Source: Cytophagales bacterium (lineage in GTDB: Bacteria > Bacteroidota > Bacteroidia > Cytophagales > Cyclobacteriaceae). Taken from it: 64,000 nt of DNA. Location: positions 62,001 through 126,000 of the forward strand of contig JAKSDQ010000288.1 of the NCBI GenBank assembly GCA_022360015.1. Reading direction: 5' to 3'. The first letter of the stretch is position 1. Each line of letters starts with the position of its first letter. Both the position numbers and the translations under genes were made by a program. This document shows positions 7,449-15,736 of this stretch, piece by piece. The notes below the pieces were generated by a model, which was not told the DNA's origin, did not search any database, and was given only the letters and a program-made list of their open reading frames with translations.

Positions 7449-10199
7449 TTATCTTTTATAATCCAGCATAGAAAAGTTATTTTCGTAGTTTTTATATACG
7501 CGGAAATTTTTCTGTGACTCAAAATACAATAATCCAATGTCAAATCCACTTTCTATTGGCTGATAATTAATTAACTTACCTTCGATGTCATATAAATAAG
7601 TAAACTCCTGGTCTTTGTCAGTTAATGCAAACACCTGCTGCCCTCTGCTAAAATCATAATATTGCATCCTCATATCTCCGGAAGCCACATAATCTTTTTC
7701 AAAAATTACCTTACCATTCCTGTCAAGCATGCTTACCCTGTTTTGCTCTTGTCTGCCTATGACATAATTGCGGTTGAGAGCATCGATGACCAGCTTAAAT
7801 CTGGCATCTTTAGTGGGCCTGAGGAGTTGTTTGCGTTCGATAATAGCACCTTCCAGATTAATTCTTACCAATTGTCCGCTATTGGTCACCGTTGTAAAAT
7901 AAGATTTGGAAAAGCCAGTACCCACATCTATAAACAGCGGATTGTTTATTTTGTCTTTTAAATCAAGTGGAAAACCCGGATACATTTGCCCGCGGCGATT
8001 CATCATGTTAACCACACCATCTTCCTGAATACCGACAATGCAATCACGGCCACGCACCCTTATGTGAAAAGGCGCGGTAGCCAGGCGGTTGCTCAACCTC
8101 CTGGGCTGCCACCCGTTCAGATTTTTGCCCTGTTTGTCAAACATGTATATATTCCCTTCCTTATCAGCAACCAAAAACCGGTACCTTTTGCTTTTATCAT
8201 AATCGACGACAGATGTCTGATACAAACCCAGCTCTGATGGCACCTCCACAGGAAACCCCTCAACATAGTTGCCTAACCTATCGATGATATGCAAAGCATT
8301 TCCGGTTATGAAATAATATTGCAATTTACCATTATTGTAATAGTCAATTTGAGCAACTACCCCCTGTATGGCATCCCCTACAGAGTCGCGCCATAAAGTT
8401 TTGCCACTTTCATCAATGAGGTACAGATAGTTCATTTTGTCCTGCAACAGGACTTCCCTTTTATTATTAATATGGTTTCGCACGACAAAGGGTTTTGTTG
8501 CAATCGGCGCTTCTGTAAATGCGTTTTGTACCAGGATGTAATTTTGTGGTTGGTTGTCTGTCGGTTTCTTCTCTACAAAATCAACCGAAAGGCTGGTAAA
8601 GAATCTATTGTCTACGTTACTGAACTGTATGGCCACATTTTCAAATTGCCTGAGTTGAGAAGCATATTTTTGACTAAACCTTTGCCATTTCGGATGAAGG
8701 TTTGCCTGCATGATATTCCATACGCTTAAAGTATTAATGATCAAATTAACATTTGCCTCTTTTAATATGCTCTCCATAAAGGCATTTTGTCTGATTGATT
8801 TCGACCATACATTCTCCTCTTCGCGGTCATTCATCAGGTTTTTAATTACCTGTACATTGTTGGCCATAATCAAGTAGCTATCAATGGCTGTATAAAAGCA
8901 GTTTTTAAACCCGCCAAATTGTGGTCCTAATAATAAATCAGGAAAATTGTCAACAGGTATTTGTCTGATCTGATTTCCCGAATAGCTTTCTACATACAGC
9001 GTATCTTCTCCGCCAACAGATAAATTCTCGGTTAGCTTATTAAATTGTTTAAGCCCTTCATTGATATCCAATGCCTGGATAATCAGTATTTTTTCCGGGT
9101 CTTCCGGGTCGACCGACTCGAGTGTGGCAAGGCCTATCTCATAACCTAACCAGGTGAAAAACGCATCTACATCAAATTGATGTTGGTTCGCCAGATCATC
9201 CCATTTCTTCATCTGAATGGGCGCTCTTTTTCTCCAATATCTTACCAGGTTTTCCTTCCAGGTTTTTCCGTCGTTAAAGGATAAATGAAACAAAATTGCC
9301 GTGCGGTTCGGCAGATAGGCCTGTAACTTAATCTTGTCAGGCTTTTGCCCGGCAAAAGTACCCAGGTAGGTGGTATTGGGCTCCTTATCCACCTCACTAA
9401 AGCCATTTAGCAAAAGCGTCTTATCCGTAATGTTAACATCCAAAAAAGCCTGCTCAGAAAAAAATCTTAACTCATTCCCTACTTTCTGAGTGGCAAAAGC
9501 ACCATATAACTCCGTAATCTTCTTGCTGTTAACATACAGGTTGCCATCGTCATTATCCAATTTGGAAAAGCTAAACAAAGAGGTGTGCTGATTTTCAAAT
9601 GTATGCAGATTTTCTCCGGTTATATTTCTAATGGCATCTTCGACCAGATGAGGTGTAAAGCTGCCAATGAAAAAATTTTTATAGTTAACAAATGTAAAGG
9701 AGCCATTCGCTTCTCCGGCCTTTATCTCTTTGATATTAAAGCCTTTATACTTCCTATCGCTAAACACATTTCCCTCCCTGTTCTTGAAGTTGTTGAAGAT
9801 TTTGTTAGCCAGATCGTTGGATTTGAGATCTTTCAGCTCTATATAATACATGAAGTCGAACGCATCATCACCGGTGATATGCATAGAAATCAAAAAAGGG
9901 TTTCCTCTGAACAACTCATCCAGTTGTCCTGATCCCCCGCCAAGGCTATCGAGAGACTCGAAATCCTTTTTTAAATCGTAAAAACAGGGAATAGATAAGA
10001 GATTTCTCCAGGGGGCCTTTTTTTGCAAATCATTCCAGACTTTCACTGTATTGGAAGACTCGTACACCATGACAGCACTATTAGGCACCAGCATCCATGC
10101 ATTAACCCCATGGGCATCGCGAAAGTACTTATAAGCATAGAGGCCACCAACGACGAGTAAGGCACTTATAATAAAGACCGAAAAAAATTTATTCTTCAA
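7449..10199 (-). CDS. DUF3352-like exported protein with C-terminal beta-propeller-like region
   Basis: About 916 residues. One N-terminal membrane segment (FFSVFIISALLVVGGLYAYK) is followed by NAWMLVPNSAVMVYESSNT, the typical opening of DUF3352-like proteins of Bacteroidota. The C-terminal third (from about 590) has repeated strand motifs such as YLIDESGKTLWRD, YYFITGNALHIIDRLGNYV and YMFDKQGKNLNGW, which suggest a beta-propeller. No ATG lies near the N-terminus. I place the start at a TTG (10199); another TTG at 10241 adds 14 residues. The protein is probably anchored in the inner membrane and faces the periplasm. The function is unknown. Confidence 0.65.
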   Translation of the reverse strand: MKNKFFSVFIISALLVVGGLYAYKYFRDAHGVNAWMLVPNSAVMVYESSNTVKVWNDLQKKAPWRNLLSIPCFYDLKKDFESLDSLGGGSGQLDELFRGNPFLISMHITGDDAFDFMYYIELKDLKSNDLANKIFNNFKNREGNVFSDRKYKGFNIKEIKAGEANGSFTFVNYKNFFIGSFTPHLVEDAIRNITGENLHTFENQHTSLFSFSKLDNDDGNLYVNSKKITELYGAFATQKVGNELRFFSEQAFLDVNITDKTLLLNGFSEVDKEPNTTYLGTFAGQKPDKIKLQAYLPNRTAILFHLSFNDGKTWKENLVRYWRKRAPIQMKKWDDLANQHQFDVDAFFTWLGYEIGLATLESVDPEDPEKILIIQALDINEGLKQFNKLTENLSVGGEDTLYVESYSGNQIRQIPVDNFPDLLLGPQFGGFKNCFYTAIDSYLIMANNVQVIKNLMNDREEENVWSKSIRQNAFMESILKEANVNLIINTLSVWNIMQANLHPKWQRFSQKYASQLRQFENVAIQFSNVDNRFFTSLSVDFVEKKPTDNQPQNYILVQNAFTEAPIATKPFVVRNHINNKREVLLQDKMNYLYLIDESGKTLWRDSVGDAIQGVVAQIDYYNNGKLQYYFITGNALHIIDRLGNYVEGFPVEVPSELGLYQTSVVDYDKSKRYRFLVADKEGNIYMFDKQGKNLNGWQPRRLSNRLATAPFHIRVRGRDCIVGIQEDGVVNMMNRRGQMYPGFPLDLKDKINNPLFIDVGTGFSKSYFTTVTNSGQLVRINLEGAIIERKQLLRPTKDARFKLVIDALNRNYVIGRQEQNRVSMLDRNGKVIFEKDYVASGDMRMQYYDFSRGQQVFALTDKDQEFTYLYDIEGKLINYQPIESGFDIGLLYFESQKNFRVYKNYENNFSMLDYKR

Positions 10200-10300
10200 T
10201 GTACATTCTATTTTGCTACAAATAAAATGAATTGATATCAAAAATGCACTGTGAATGCATTTGAAAGATTAATACACAGACGACCTGAAAGCGGGCAGGT

Positions 10301-10879
10301 TCAGGATTTATCCTGATTTAGTGTTTCAATTTCCTCCACCAACTCCCTGTACCAATCTTCACCGTATTTTCTTATCAAAGGTTCTTTCAAAAATTTGTAA
10401 AGAGGCACCTGCAATGCTTCCCCCAAAGTACAGGCATCACTACAGATATGCCAACGATTATAATTTATAGCTTCGTACTGATCATACCGGGTAATCCTGA
10501 TCGGATACAGATGACAGGAAATAGGCTTTTGAAAAGTAATCTTTTTTTCCCTGTAAGCCAGTTCAATACCACATTTCAGGATTCCCTTTTCATCGTAAAC
10601 AGCATACGCACACTCCCTGCCATTAATAGTAGGAGTAGAATATTCATTTTCATCATCCAATACATAGGTGCCCTGGCTGGCAATAGCCTGTCTCCCTGCC
10701 TCAGAAATATAGGGCTTCACCTCTTCATAAATATCGTCAAGTACGGCAAGTTCATGATCTTCGAGCGGGGCTCCCAGATCACCTTCCACACAACAGGCGC
10801 CCTTGCACTTTTCCAGATGGCACACAAAAAAATTGTCTTTAATATCATCGCTGATTACCGTTTTTTCTACTAAAATCAT
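10301..10879 (-). CDS. DUF3109 family cysteine-rich protein
   Basis: 192 residues. Cysteines are arranged as in the DUF3109/YkgJ-like group, which is thought to bind an iron-sulfur or zinc centre: [11 protein letters not shown] near residue 20, then ECAYAV, KCGIE, CHLYPIR and CSDAC between about 95 and 155. The LGAPLEDHE motif after the first cluster is also typical. The start ATG is preceded by AAGGA at a reasonable distance. It lies upstream of the DUF3352-like gene on the same strand, separated by about 100 bases. The biochemical function is not known for this family. Confidence 0.85.
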   Translation of the reverse strand: MILVEKTVISDDIKDNFFVCHLEKCKGACCVEGDLGAPLEDHELAVLDDIYEEVKPYISEAGRQAIASQGTYVLDDENEYSTPTINGRECAYAVYDEKGILKCGIELAYREKKITFQKPISCHLYPIRITRYDQYEAINYNRWHICSDACTLGEALQVPLYKFLKEPLIRKYGEDWYRELVEEIETLNQDKS

Positions 10880-10997
10880 GGTATGGTCCTTATTGTTTTG
10901 TCAAAGGTAGAACATTTAAGCCTAAATAGTAAACCACTGAAATTAGTAAAATATGAATTATTTATGCCTCCCATGCAACCTGTAAACCGGTGAATGA

Positions 10998-11159
10998 TCA
11001 TTATGTATAAGTATTTCATTTTCAGCCAGCATTATTGCGGTGATCATCACTATTCCAACCGCGTATCTGTTTACGGACAACTGGCTGGCAGATTTTAGTT
11101 ATAAAACTTCGATGGGTACCGGGGTTTTTATCCCGGCAGATCTGTTGCGAAACGAGTAA
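10998..11159 (+). pseudogene. relic of an FtsX-like (MacB-type) ABC permease
   Basis: A 53-codon open stretch without a start reads ASIIAVIITIPTAYLFTDNW, then LADFSYKTSMGTGVFI, then ends LLRNE. The first parts match the last membrane region of Bacteroidota MacB/FtsX-like permeases (AxPxAYxxxxxWLxxFxYxxxxG), and such proteins often end in SLRNE. The piece that should lie between GVF and LRNE, about 30 residues, is missing, and nothing recognisable precedes it. So this is a fragment of a roughly 800-residue gene with an internal deletion. Confidence 0.55.
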
Positions 11160-11255
11160 AACAGGGGGATTTCGATCGTGTTAGAAAATTTAATAAAAGC
11201 AAATATACATGAACATTCGACTTTTATTTATAAGAAGCATGCCTGAACTGTTTTG

Positions 11256-11660
11256 TTATTCAACAAAGTATCCCGCTGACTTCCAGGCTTCAAATCCCCC
11301 TAACAAATTGTAGACGTTTTGAAATCCCATTTGCTTCATCACCCTTGCCGCGCTGGTGCTAAGACCGCCGTCGCTGCTATACACAAAATACTTTTTTTCT
11401 TTGCTCAATGCTTTGAACTTCAGCCAGAACTCATCCTGTTTGATATCTATGTTTTCAGCACCTGGAATTTTTCCCTCCACCATTTCGCCAGGCTGCCTCA
11501 CATCCAGCACCACCACATTTGATTCACTTTCCATGGCCTTCTTCATAGCCTTTGAATTTACATGCTCTATTACAGGCTGAGTCCTTGCACTATAGCAATA
11601 CACCACCATCAATATCAATAAGGGTACTATTCTTCTCAAATTATACTTAGTCATGACCAA
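11256..11660 (-). CDS. exported rhodanese-like domain protein lacking the catalytic cysteine
   Basis: 134 residues. An N-terminal signal segment (about 8-24) is followed by one rhodanese fold: VVVLDVRQPGEMVEGKIPGAENI and a C-terminal QNVYNLLGGFEAWKSAGY. In active rhodaneses the loop reads YCxxGxRS. Here it reads VYSSDGGLS, with Ser95 where the sulfur-carrying Cys should be, so sulfurtransferase activity is not expected. The protein is probably periplasmic and may bind a partner rather than catalyse. The rest of the fold is well kept, which argues for a working but repurposed protein rather than decay. Confidence 0.82.
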   Translation of the reverse strand: MVMTKYNLRRIVPLLILMVVYCYSARTQPVIEHVNSKAMKKAMESESNVVVLDVRQPGEMVEGKIPGAENIDIKQDEFWLKFKALSKEKKYFVYSSDGGLSTSAARVMKQMGFQNVYNLLGGFEAWKSAGYFVE

Positions 11661-12059
11661 AATAATTTTTTTATCCCTCTCAAAACTTCAATATAGTAAT
11701 ATTTCAAGAAAGATAAAGGGTCTGCTATACTGGTTAAATGTAATATAAATTGTATTCTGTCGATAAAGAGTGCCGGCTAAGGCAGAAATGCCCGGTTTTT
11801 AAACAGTGGTTACTGGAAAAATACAATTTATTAAGCGTTGCAACATGTAATATTTTACGATCTATTACAGGGGATTTATCAATATTTTTGTTAAATAAAA
11901 TCGATCTTTTCGAAGTTTCCGAACCTTCTCAGAACGACAACCTGAAAAAACTAATATCAATTTAATCCATATTTATATTTTATCACCAACCCTTCATGAT
12001 TGGCGCAGGACTTTTTGAAAACATAAAGGAAATTATTAACTAGCTTTGCGGTTAATTTC
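11661..12059. other. 399-base gap with a -7 box for the next gene
   Basis: No convincing gene. A 71-codon open frame (11750-11965, plus) has no recognisable features. A Bacteroidota-type -7 box TAGCTTTG lies at 12041-12048, only 11 bases before the glycosyltransferase start. A TTG at 12015-12017 is 23 bases upstream of the box, slightly beyond the usual 19-21. Confidence 0.4.
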
Positions 12060-13187
12060 ATGAACATGAATATTGGTTTCGATGCCAAAAGAATTTTTCA
12101 TAATCAAACAGGACTAGGTAACTACAGCAGAGACACAGTTAGCATACTGTCCGGTTATTACCCTGAAAACTCCTATTTTTTGTTTAATCCAAAGCCTGCA
12201 AGTGGCCAAAAATTTCTCTCAGACCGGACAAACATACAGGAGATCAACCCTGAAGGGGCCTTTTACAGGAAAATGTCCTCTTTCTGGAGAATAGGACCTA
12301 TGGTGAATGCTATTGTCAAAAACAAGGTACAAATTTACCATGGCCTTACCAACGAATTACCTTTTGGCATTCACAAGTCTTCGGTTAAAACGGTGGTGAC
12401 CATACACGATCTGATTTTCATCAGGTTCCCGGAACTATACCCGGTGGTCGATCGAAACATTTACCGGTATAAATTTAAGCATGCTTGCCATGTTGCCGAC
12501 AAAATTATTGCTATCAGCCAGCAGACAAAAGCGGATATCGTGAAATATTTTGGAATAGAAGAAGAAAAAATTGAGGTGGTTTACCAGGGCTGCCATTCCG
12601 TATTTCAGAAATCCCTGCCGGAAGAAGAACTGCTGAGAATCAGAAATAAGCACACGCTACCTGAAAAATACATATTAAATGTAGGAACTATTGAAAAGCG
12701 AAAAAATCTGCTCTCATTAGTAAAGGCTATAAAACCGTTTAAAGATATTAAGTTGGTGGTAATCGGTAAAAAAACCAAGTATGCTGACAGCGTTTTTAAA
12801 TATGTCAGGGAAAACAACATGAGTGAACACGTACTTCACAGGCAAAATATTGATTTGAACGATCTGGCAGGAGTTTATCAAAACGCCAGCATATTTGCTT
12901 ACCCGTCTGTATTCGAAGGGTTTGGCATTCCAATCATAGAAGCATTGTTTAGCAAGGTGCCGGTAATAACCTCAACAGGAAGCTGTTTTTCAGAGTCGGG
13001 AGGCCCCGCAAGCATATATGTAGACCCATACAATGTGCCTCAAATGTCAGCCGCCATCTCGGCGATCTGGGAAGACGCCGCAAAAAAGGAAGAAATGGTG
13101 GAAAAGGGATTTCAATTTGTACAAAAATTCAGTGATATTAAAATAGCTGCTAATTTAATGAAAGTATATACGAGATTACACAATTAA
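12060..13187 (+). CDS. glycosyltransferase family 4 (GT-B fold)
   Basis: 375 residues. The N-terminal half has the glycine-rich opening NIGFDAKRIFHNQTGLGNYSR and TVVTIHDLIFIRFPELYP. The C-terminal half carries the Glycos_transf_1 region: ILNVGTIEKRKNLLSLVKA, then SIFAYPSVFEGFGIPIIEAL with the donor-binding EGFGIPIIEA motif. The gene moves a sugar from a nucleotide donor, probably onto a cell-surface polysaccharide or lipid; donor and acceptor cannot be told. It has its own promoter-like -7 box close to the ATG, and a second glycosyltransferase follows after 70 bases. Confidence 0.88.
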   Translation: MNMNIGFDAKRIFHNQTGLGNYSRDTVSILSGYYPENSYFLFNPKPASGQKFLSDRTNIQEINPEGAFYRKMSSFWRIGPMVNAIVKNKVQIYHGLTNELPFGIHKSSVKTVVTIHDLIFIRFPELYPVVDRNIYRYKFKHACHVADKIIAISQQTKADIVKYFGIEEEKIEVVYQGCHSVFQKSLPEEELLRIRNKHTLPEKYILNVGTIEKRKNLLSLVKAIKPFKDIKLVVIGKKTKYADSVFKYVRENNMSEHVLHRQNIDLNDLAGVYQNASIFAYPSVFEGFGIPIIEALFSKVPVITSTGSCFSESGGPASIYVDPYNVPQMSAAISAIWEDAAKKEEMVEKGFQFVQKFSDIKIAANLMKVYTRLHN

Positions 13188-13257
13188 CAAGACCCCGGAA
13201 AACAATGGTAATCAGAAAACGAAATAAACTCATTTTGGCCTTTTGCCCAGGAATTAT

Positions 13258-14859
13258 ATGAAAAAGCTTCCATCCGTTTCATTAATAATCACCACCTGTA
13301 ACTGGCCGGAGGCACTTGAAATTACACTCCTGAGCCTGCTGAAGCAAAAGCAAATGCCTGACGAAATAATTATCGTCGGTTATGAATCGGCTATGACCAC
13401 CGGTACTTTGATCGATAGTTTAAAATCCGGATTTAACACCTCATTGATTCACGTCTTGTCGGTCACCGATAACTGGCGGAGCGCAACTATGTTAAATAAA
13501 TCAGTGGCAAAATCCCAGTCGGAATATATTATACAGATCGATAGCGGAATCATCCTGCACCCGTGTTTTATCAAGGATCATCTGCAATTTGCCAGGCCCA
13601 TGTGCTTTGTAACAGGAAAGAGCGCTTTTATCGATAAACGCCTCTCTTCTGATATATTGTCAAACAAGCACTGGCAATTATCTGCTTTTTCAGGCCATAT
13701 TAAAAAACGGCTTAACGCGTTACATATCAAATCAATTGCACTGTTTTTATTAAGGCCAAATCTTGATATAGCCAGGCGGCAGGGTAAGATAACGGCCTAT
13801 TGGCGGCAGGATTTTGTGAAGGTAAATGGCTATGACGAAAACATAAATGAACGGAAGTCAGGGGAGGCGGAATTGGCGGCAAGGTTTATTAATAACAAGA
13901 TCGGACAGATGAATCTCAAATTCAGTGCGATACAATTTCAACTGTTCCGGGACGGTGCCGTTGAGGAATCATGGCCAGAGAAAGCGGATATGGCTGAAAA
14001 AACAAGACTTAACCAAGTAAAATATTGCCGGCATGGCTTGCTCGATTTAACTGGGCAGGAAGCCGAAGATGCGTTCCTCAGATCGCTTCAGGGAAAGATA
14101 TCTGCTACGATTATTACCTACAATGAAGAAAAAAACATTGAAAAGTGTATCAAATCTTTGACAGGCATAGTAGATGAAATCGTGGTGGTGGACTCCTATT
14201 CTGATGATGAAACTGAAAATATCTGCAAAAGATACCCCACCACCTTTATCAAGAACCCGTTTGAAGGCCATATACAGCAAAAACAGTACGCACTTTCCCA
14301 GGCAACATACCAATATGTCCTGAGCCTCGATGCCGATGAACATCTTTCGAGGGAATTACAATCTTCTATCCGACAAGTGAAAAACCAACTCACTTATCAA
14401 GGCTACTCTATGAACCGCCGTAACTTTTACAGGGGCAAAGACATCAACCACAGTGGCTGGTATCCCGACTCGAGGATAAGGCTTTTTAATAAGGAAAAGG
14501 CCAGATGGGGCGGTGAAAACCCGCATGATCTGGTGGTAATAGATAATGAAGATTATACTTTCCACCTTCAGGGTGATCTGTACCATGACACCTTAAACAG
14601 CCTTGAAGAGCATAAAAGGCAAACCGAAAACTATGCTAAAATAGCTGCAAACTATAAGTTTAAGCATGGATTGCATAAAAATACCGCCGTTCTGAAAATG
14701 TTGTTCAGTCCAATCTCCAAATTTTTTTCTATGTATATTATAAGGCTTGGTTTCCTGGACGGGGGCTTCGGACTCCGTATATGTTATGAAGAGTTCAAAT
14801 GCACGTACAAAAAATACAAACTGCTAGTCGGTATGTATAAAAACCAAGGCAAAATCTAA
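13258..14859 (+). CDS. glycosyltransferase with two family-2-type domains in one chain
   Basis: 533 residues from the ATG at 13258, preceded by AGGA at proper distance. An in-frame TTG 15 bases upstream is less likely. The first domain, residues about 5-265, opens VSLIITTCNWPEALEITLLS and has QIDSGIILHP at the DxD position. The second, about 280-533, opens ISATIITYNEEKNIEKCIKS with VLSLDADEH and matches the WaaE/KdtX-type LPS-core glucosyltransferase group. So two GT-A domains are fused. In the first domain the metal motif is D-S-G rather than DxD, so it may be weak or inactive. It probably acts with the preceding GT4 in surface glycan synthesis. Confidence 0.82.
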   Translation: MKKLPSVSLIITTCNWPEALEITLLSLLKQKQMPDEIIIVGYESAMTTGTLIDSLKSGFNTSLIHVLSVTDNWRSATMLNKSVAKSQSEYIIQIDSGIILHPCFIKDHLQFARPMCFVTGKSAFIDKRLSSDILSNKHWQLSAFSGHIKKRLNALHIKSIALFLLRPNLDIARRQGKITAYWRQDFVKVNGYDENINERKSGEAELAARFINNKIGQMNLKFSAIQFQLFRDGAVEESWPEKADMAEKTRLNQVKYCRHGLLDLTGQEAEDAFLRSLQGKISATIITYNEEKNIEKCIKSLTGIVDEIVVVDSYSDDETENICKRYPTTFIKNPFEGHIQQKQYALSQATYQYVLSLDADEHLSRELQSSIRQVKNQLTYQGYSMNRRNFYRGKDINHSGWYPDSRIRLFNKEKARWGGENPHDLVVIDNEDYTFHLQGDLYHDTLNSLEEHKRQTENYAKIAANYKFKHGLHKNTAVLKMLFSPISKFFSMYIIRLGFLDGGFGLRICYEEFKCTYKKYKLLVGMYKNQGKI

Positions 14860-14872
14860 GCCAGGGCGTTTT

Positions 14873-15295
14873 TTAACCTGCCTTCCACACTTCCTCTCTC
14901 TGGTCTTTGCCTACCTGCAAAATTATTCTTGTAGGATTTGGTATCAATACCAACCTGGTTTCCTGCCCCGGGAAGTCATCAACATCCACGATAACCCCCT
15001 CATTTACTTCAACATCAAAAGCTGTTGATCCATCGGGATTCTTTCCTCTTTCGATGTATTTATTGGCCAGGTAGGCAATAGGCAGAAGCACTTCGTTATC
15101 CGGGCAAAACTCATCATGCACATAATGCAAAGCATCTTCAACATAATCCCCAAATTTTTCCCCAAAATCATCTTCTAATCGATGTAATTCCTCCTCGATG
15201 TGGTCGTAACTCTCATCATTATAGTCAATAGTACTCAGTTGATTTTTCATTTCTACAATTGAGATGAGCGCTTCATCTAAAGCTTTTATATCCAT
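14873..15295 (-). CDS. uncharacterised acidic protein
   Basis: 140 residues, no signal peptide, no membrane segment. Residues 1-60 are helical and charged (DESYDHIEEELHRLEDDFGEKFGDYVED). The remainder has short strands (GVIVDVDDFPGQETRLVLIPNPTRIILQVG). The mix of an acidic helical head and a small beta domain looks like a genuine soluble cytoplasmic protein. It is convergent with the glycosyltransferase, 13 bases apart. I do not recognise a family with a known function. Confidence 0.6.
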   Translation of the reverse strand: MDIKALDEALISIVEMKNQLSTIDYNDESYDHIEEELHRLEDDFGEKFGDYVEDALHYVHDEFCPDNEVLLPIAYLANKYIERGKNPDGSTAFDVEVNEGVIVDVDDFPGQETRLVLIPNPTRIILQVGKDQREEVWKAG

Positions 15296-15474
15296 TAGTT
15301 TACGTTATTTGATATCATATTTTGCAAAACTCTAAAGACTAAATATAACATACAAGTTAAAATGTATCAAAATAATACCTGGTTTAAATTTCGTGAAGGA
15401 ATTGGGGGTGGTATGAAGGGGTGGGATCGGCGGTAATGATTTAAGGAGAGGGGAAATGGAAGTTGGGAAAACGA

Positions 15475-15570
15475 AATATTGGAGGAATAGAATGTTGAGG
15501 GAATGGAATATTGGAAGAATAGCATGTTGGAGATGTGGAATATTTGGAAGCGTCGAATACTGGGCATATA
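15475..15570. repeat. three imperfect tandem copies of a 32-base unit
   Basis: Copies begin with AATATT at 15475, 15507 and 15539, exactly 32 bases apart. The first two agree closely (AATATTGGARGAATAG, then MATGTTG); the third is more worn. The surrounding 441-base gap (15296-15736) is G-rich on the plus strand over 15405-15560 and holds no gene that I can support. Confidence 0.6.
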
Positions 15571-15736
15571 AATATAGTCATTGAAATTTTGGTTAATTTG
15601 CATTCTGTGTCTTATTTTTTTTTAATATTACATCTGATAATCAGGGCTGGTAAAAACCCGGTTGAAGTACACAATTCCTGATTAGCCGGAGGCCAGGGAA
15701 TCAACCTAAAAATCGTACAACTTAATCATTGGAATA

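Noticed and set aside
11750-11965. 71-codon frame in the gap before the GT4 gene
   Set aside because: No ribosome site, no recognisable domain, mixed composition; likely chance.
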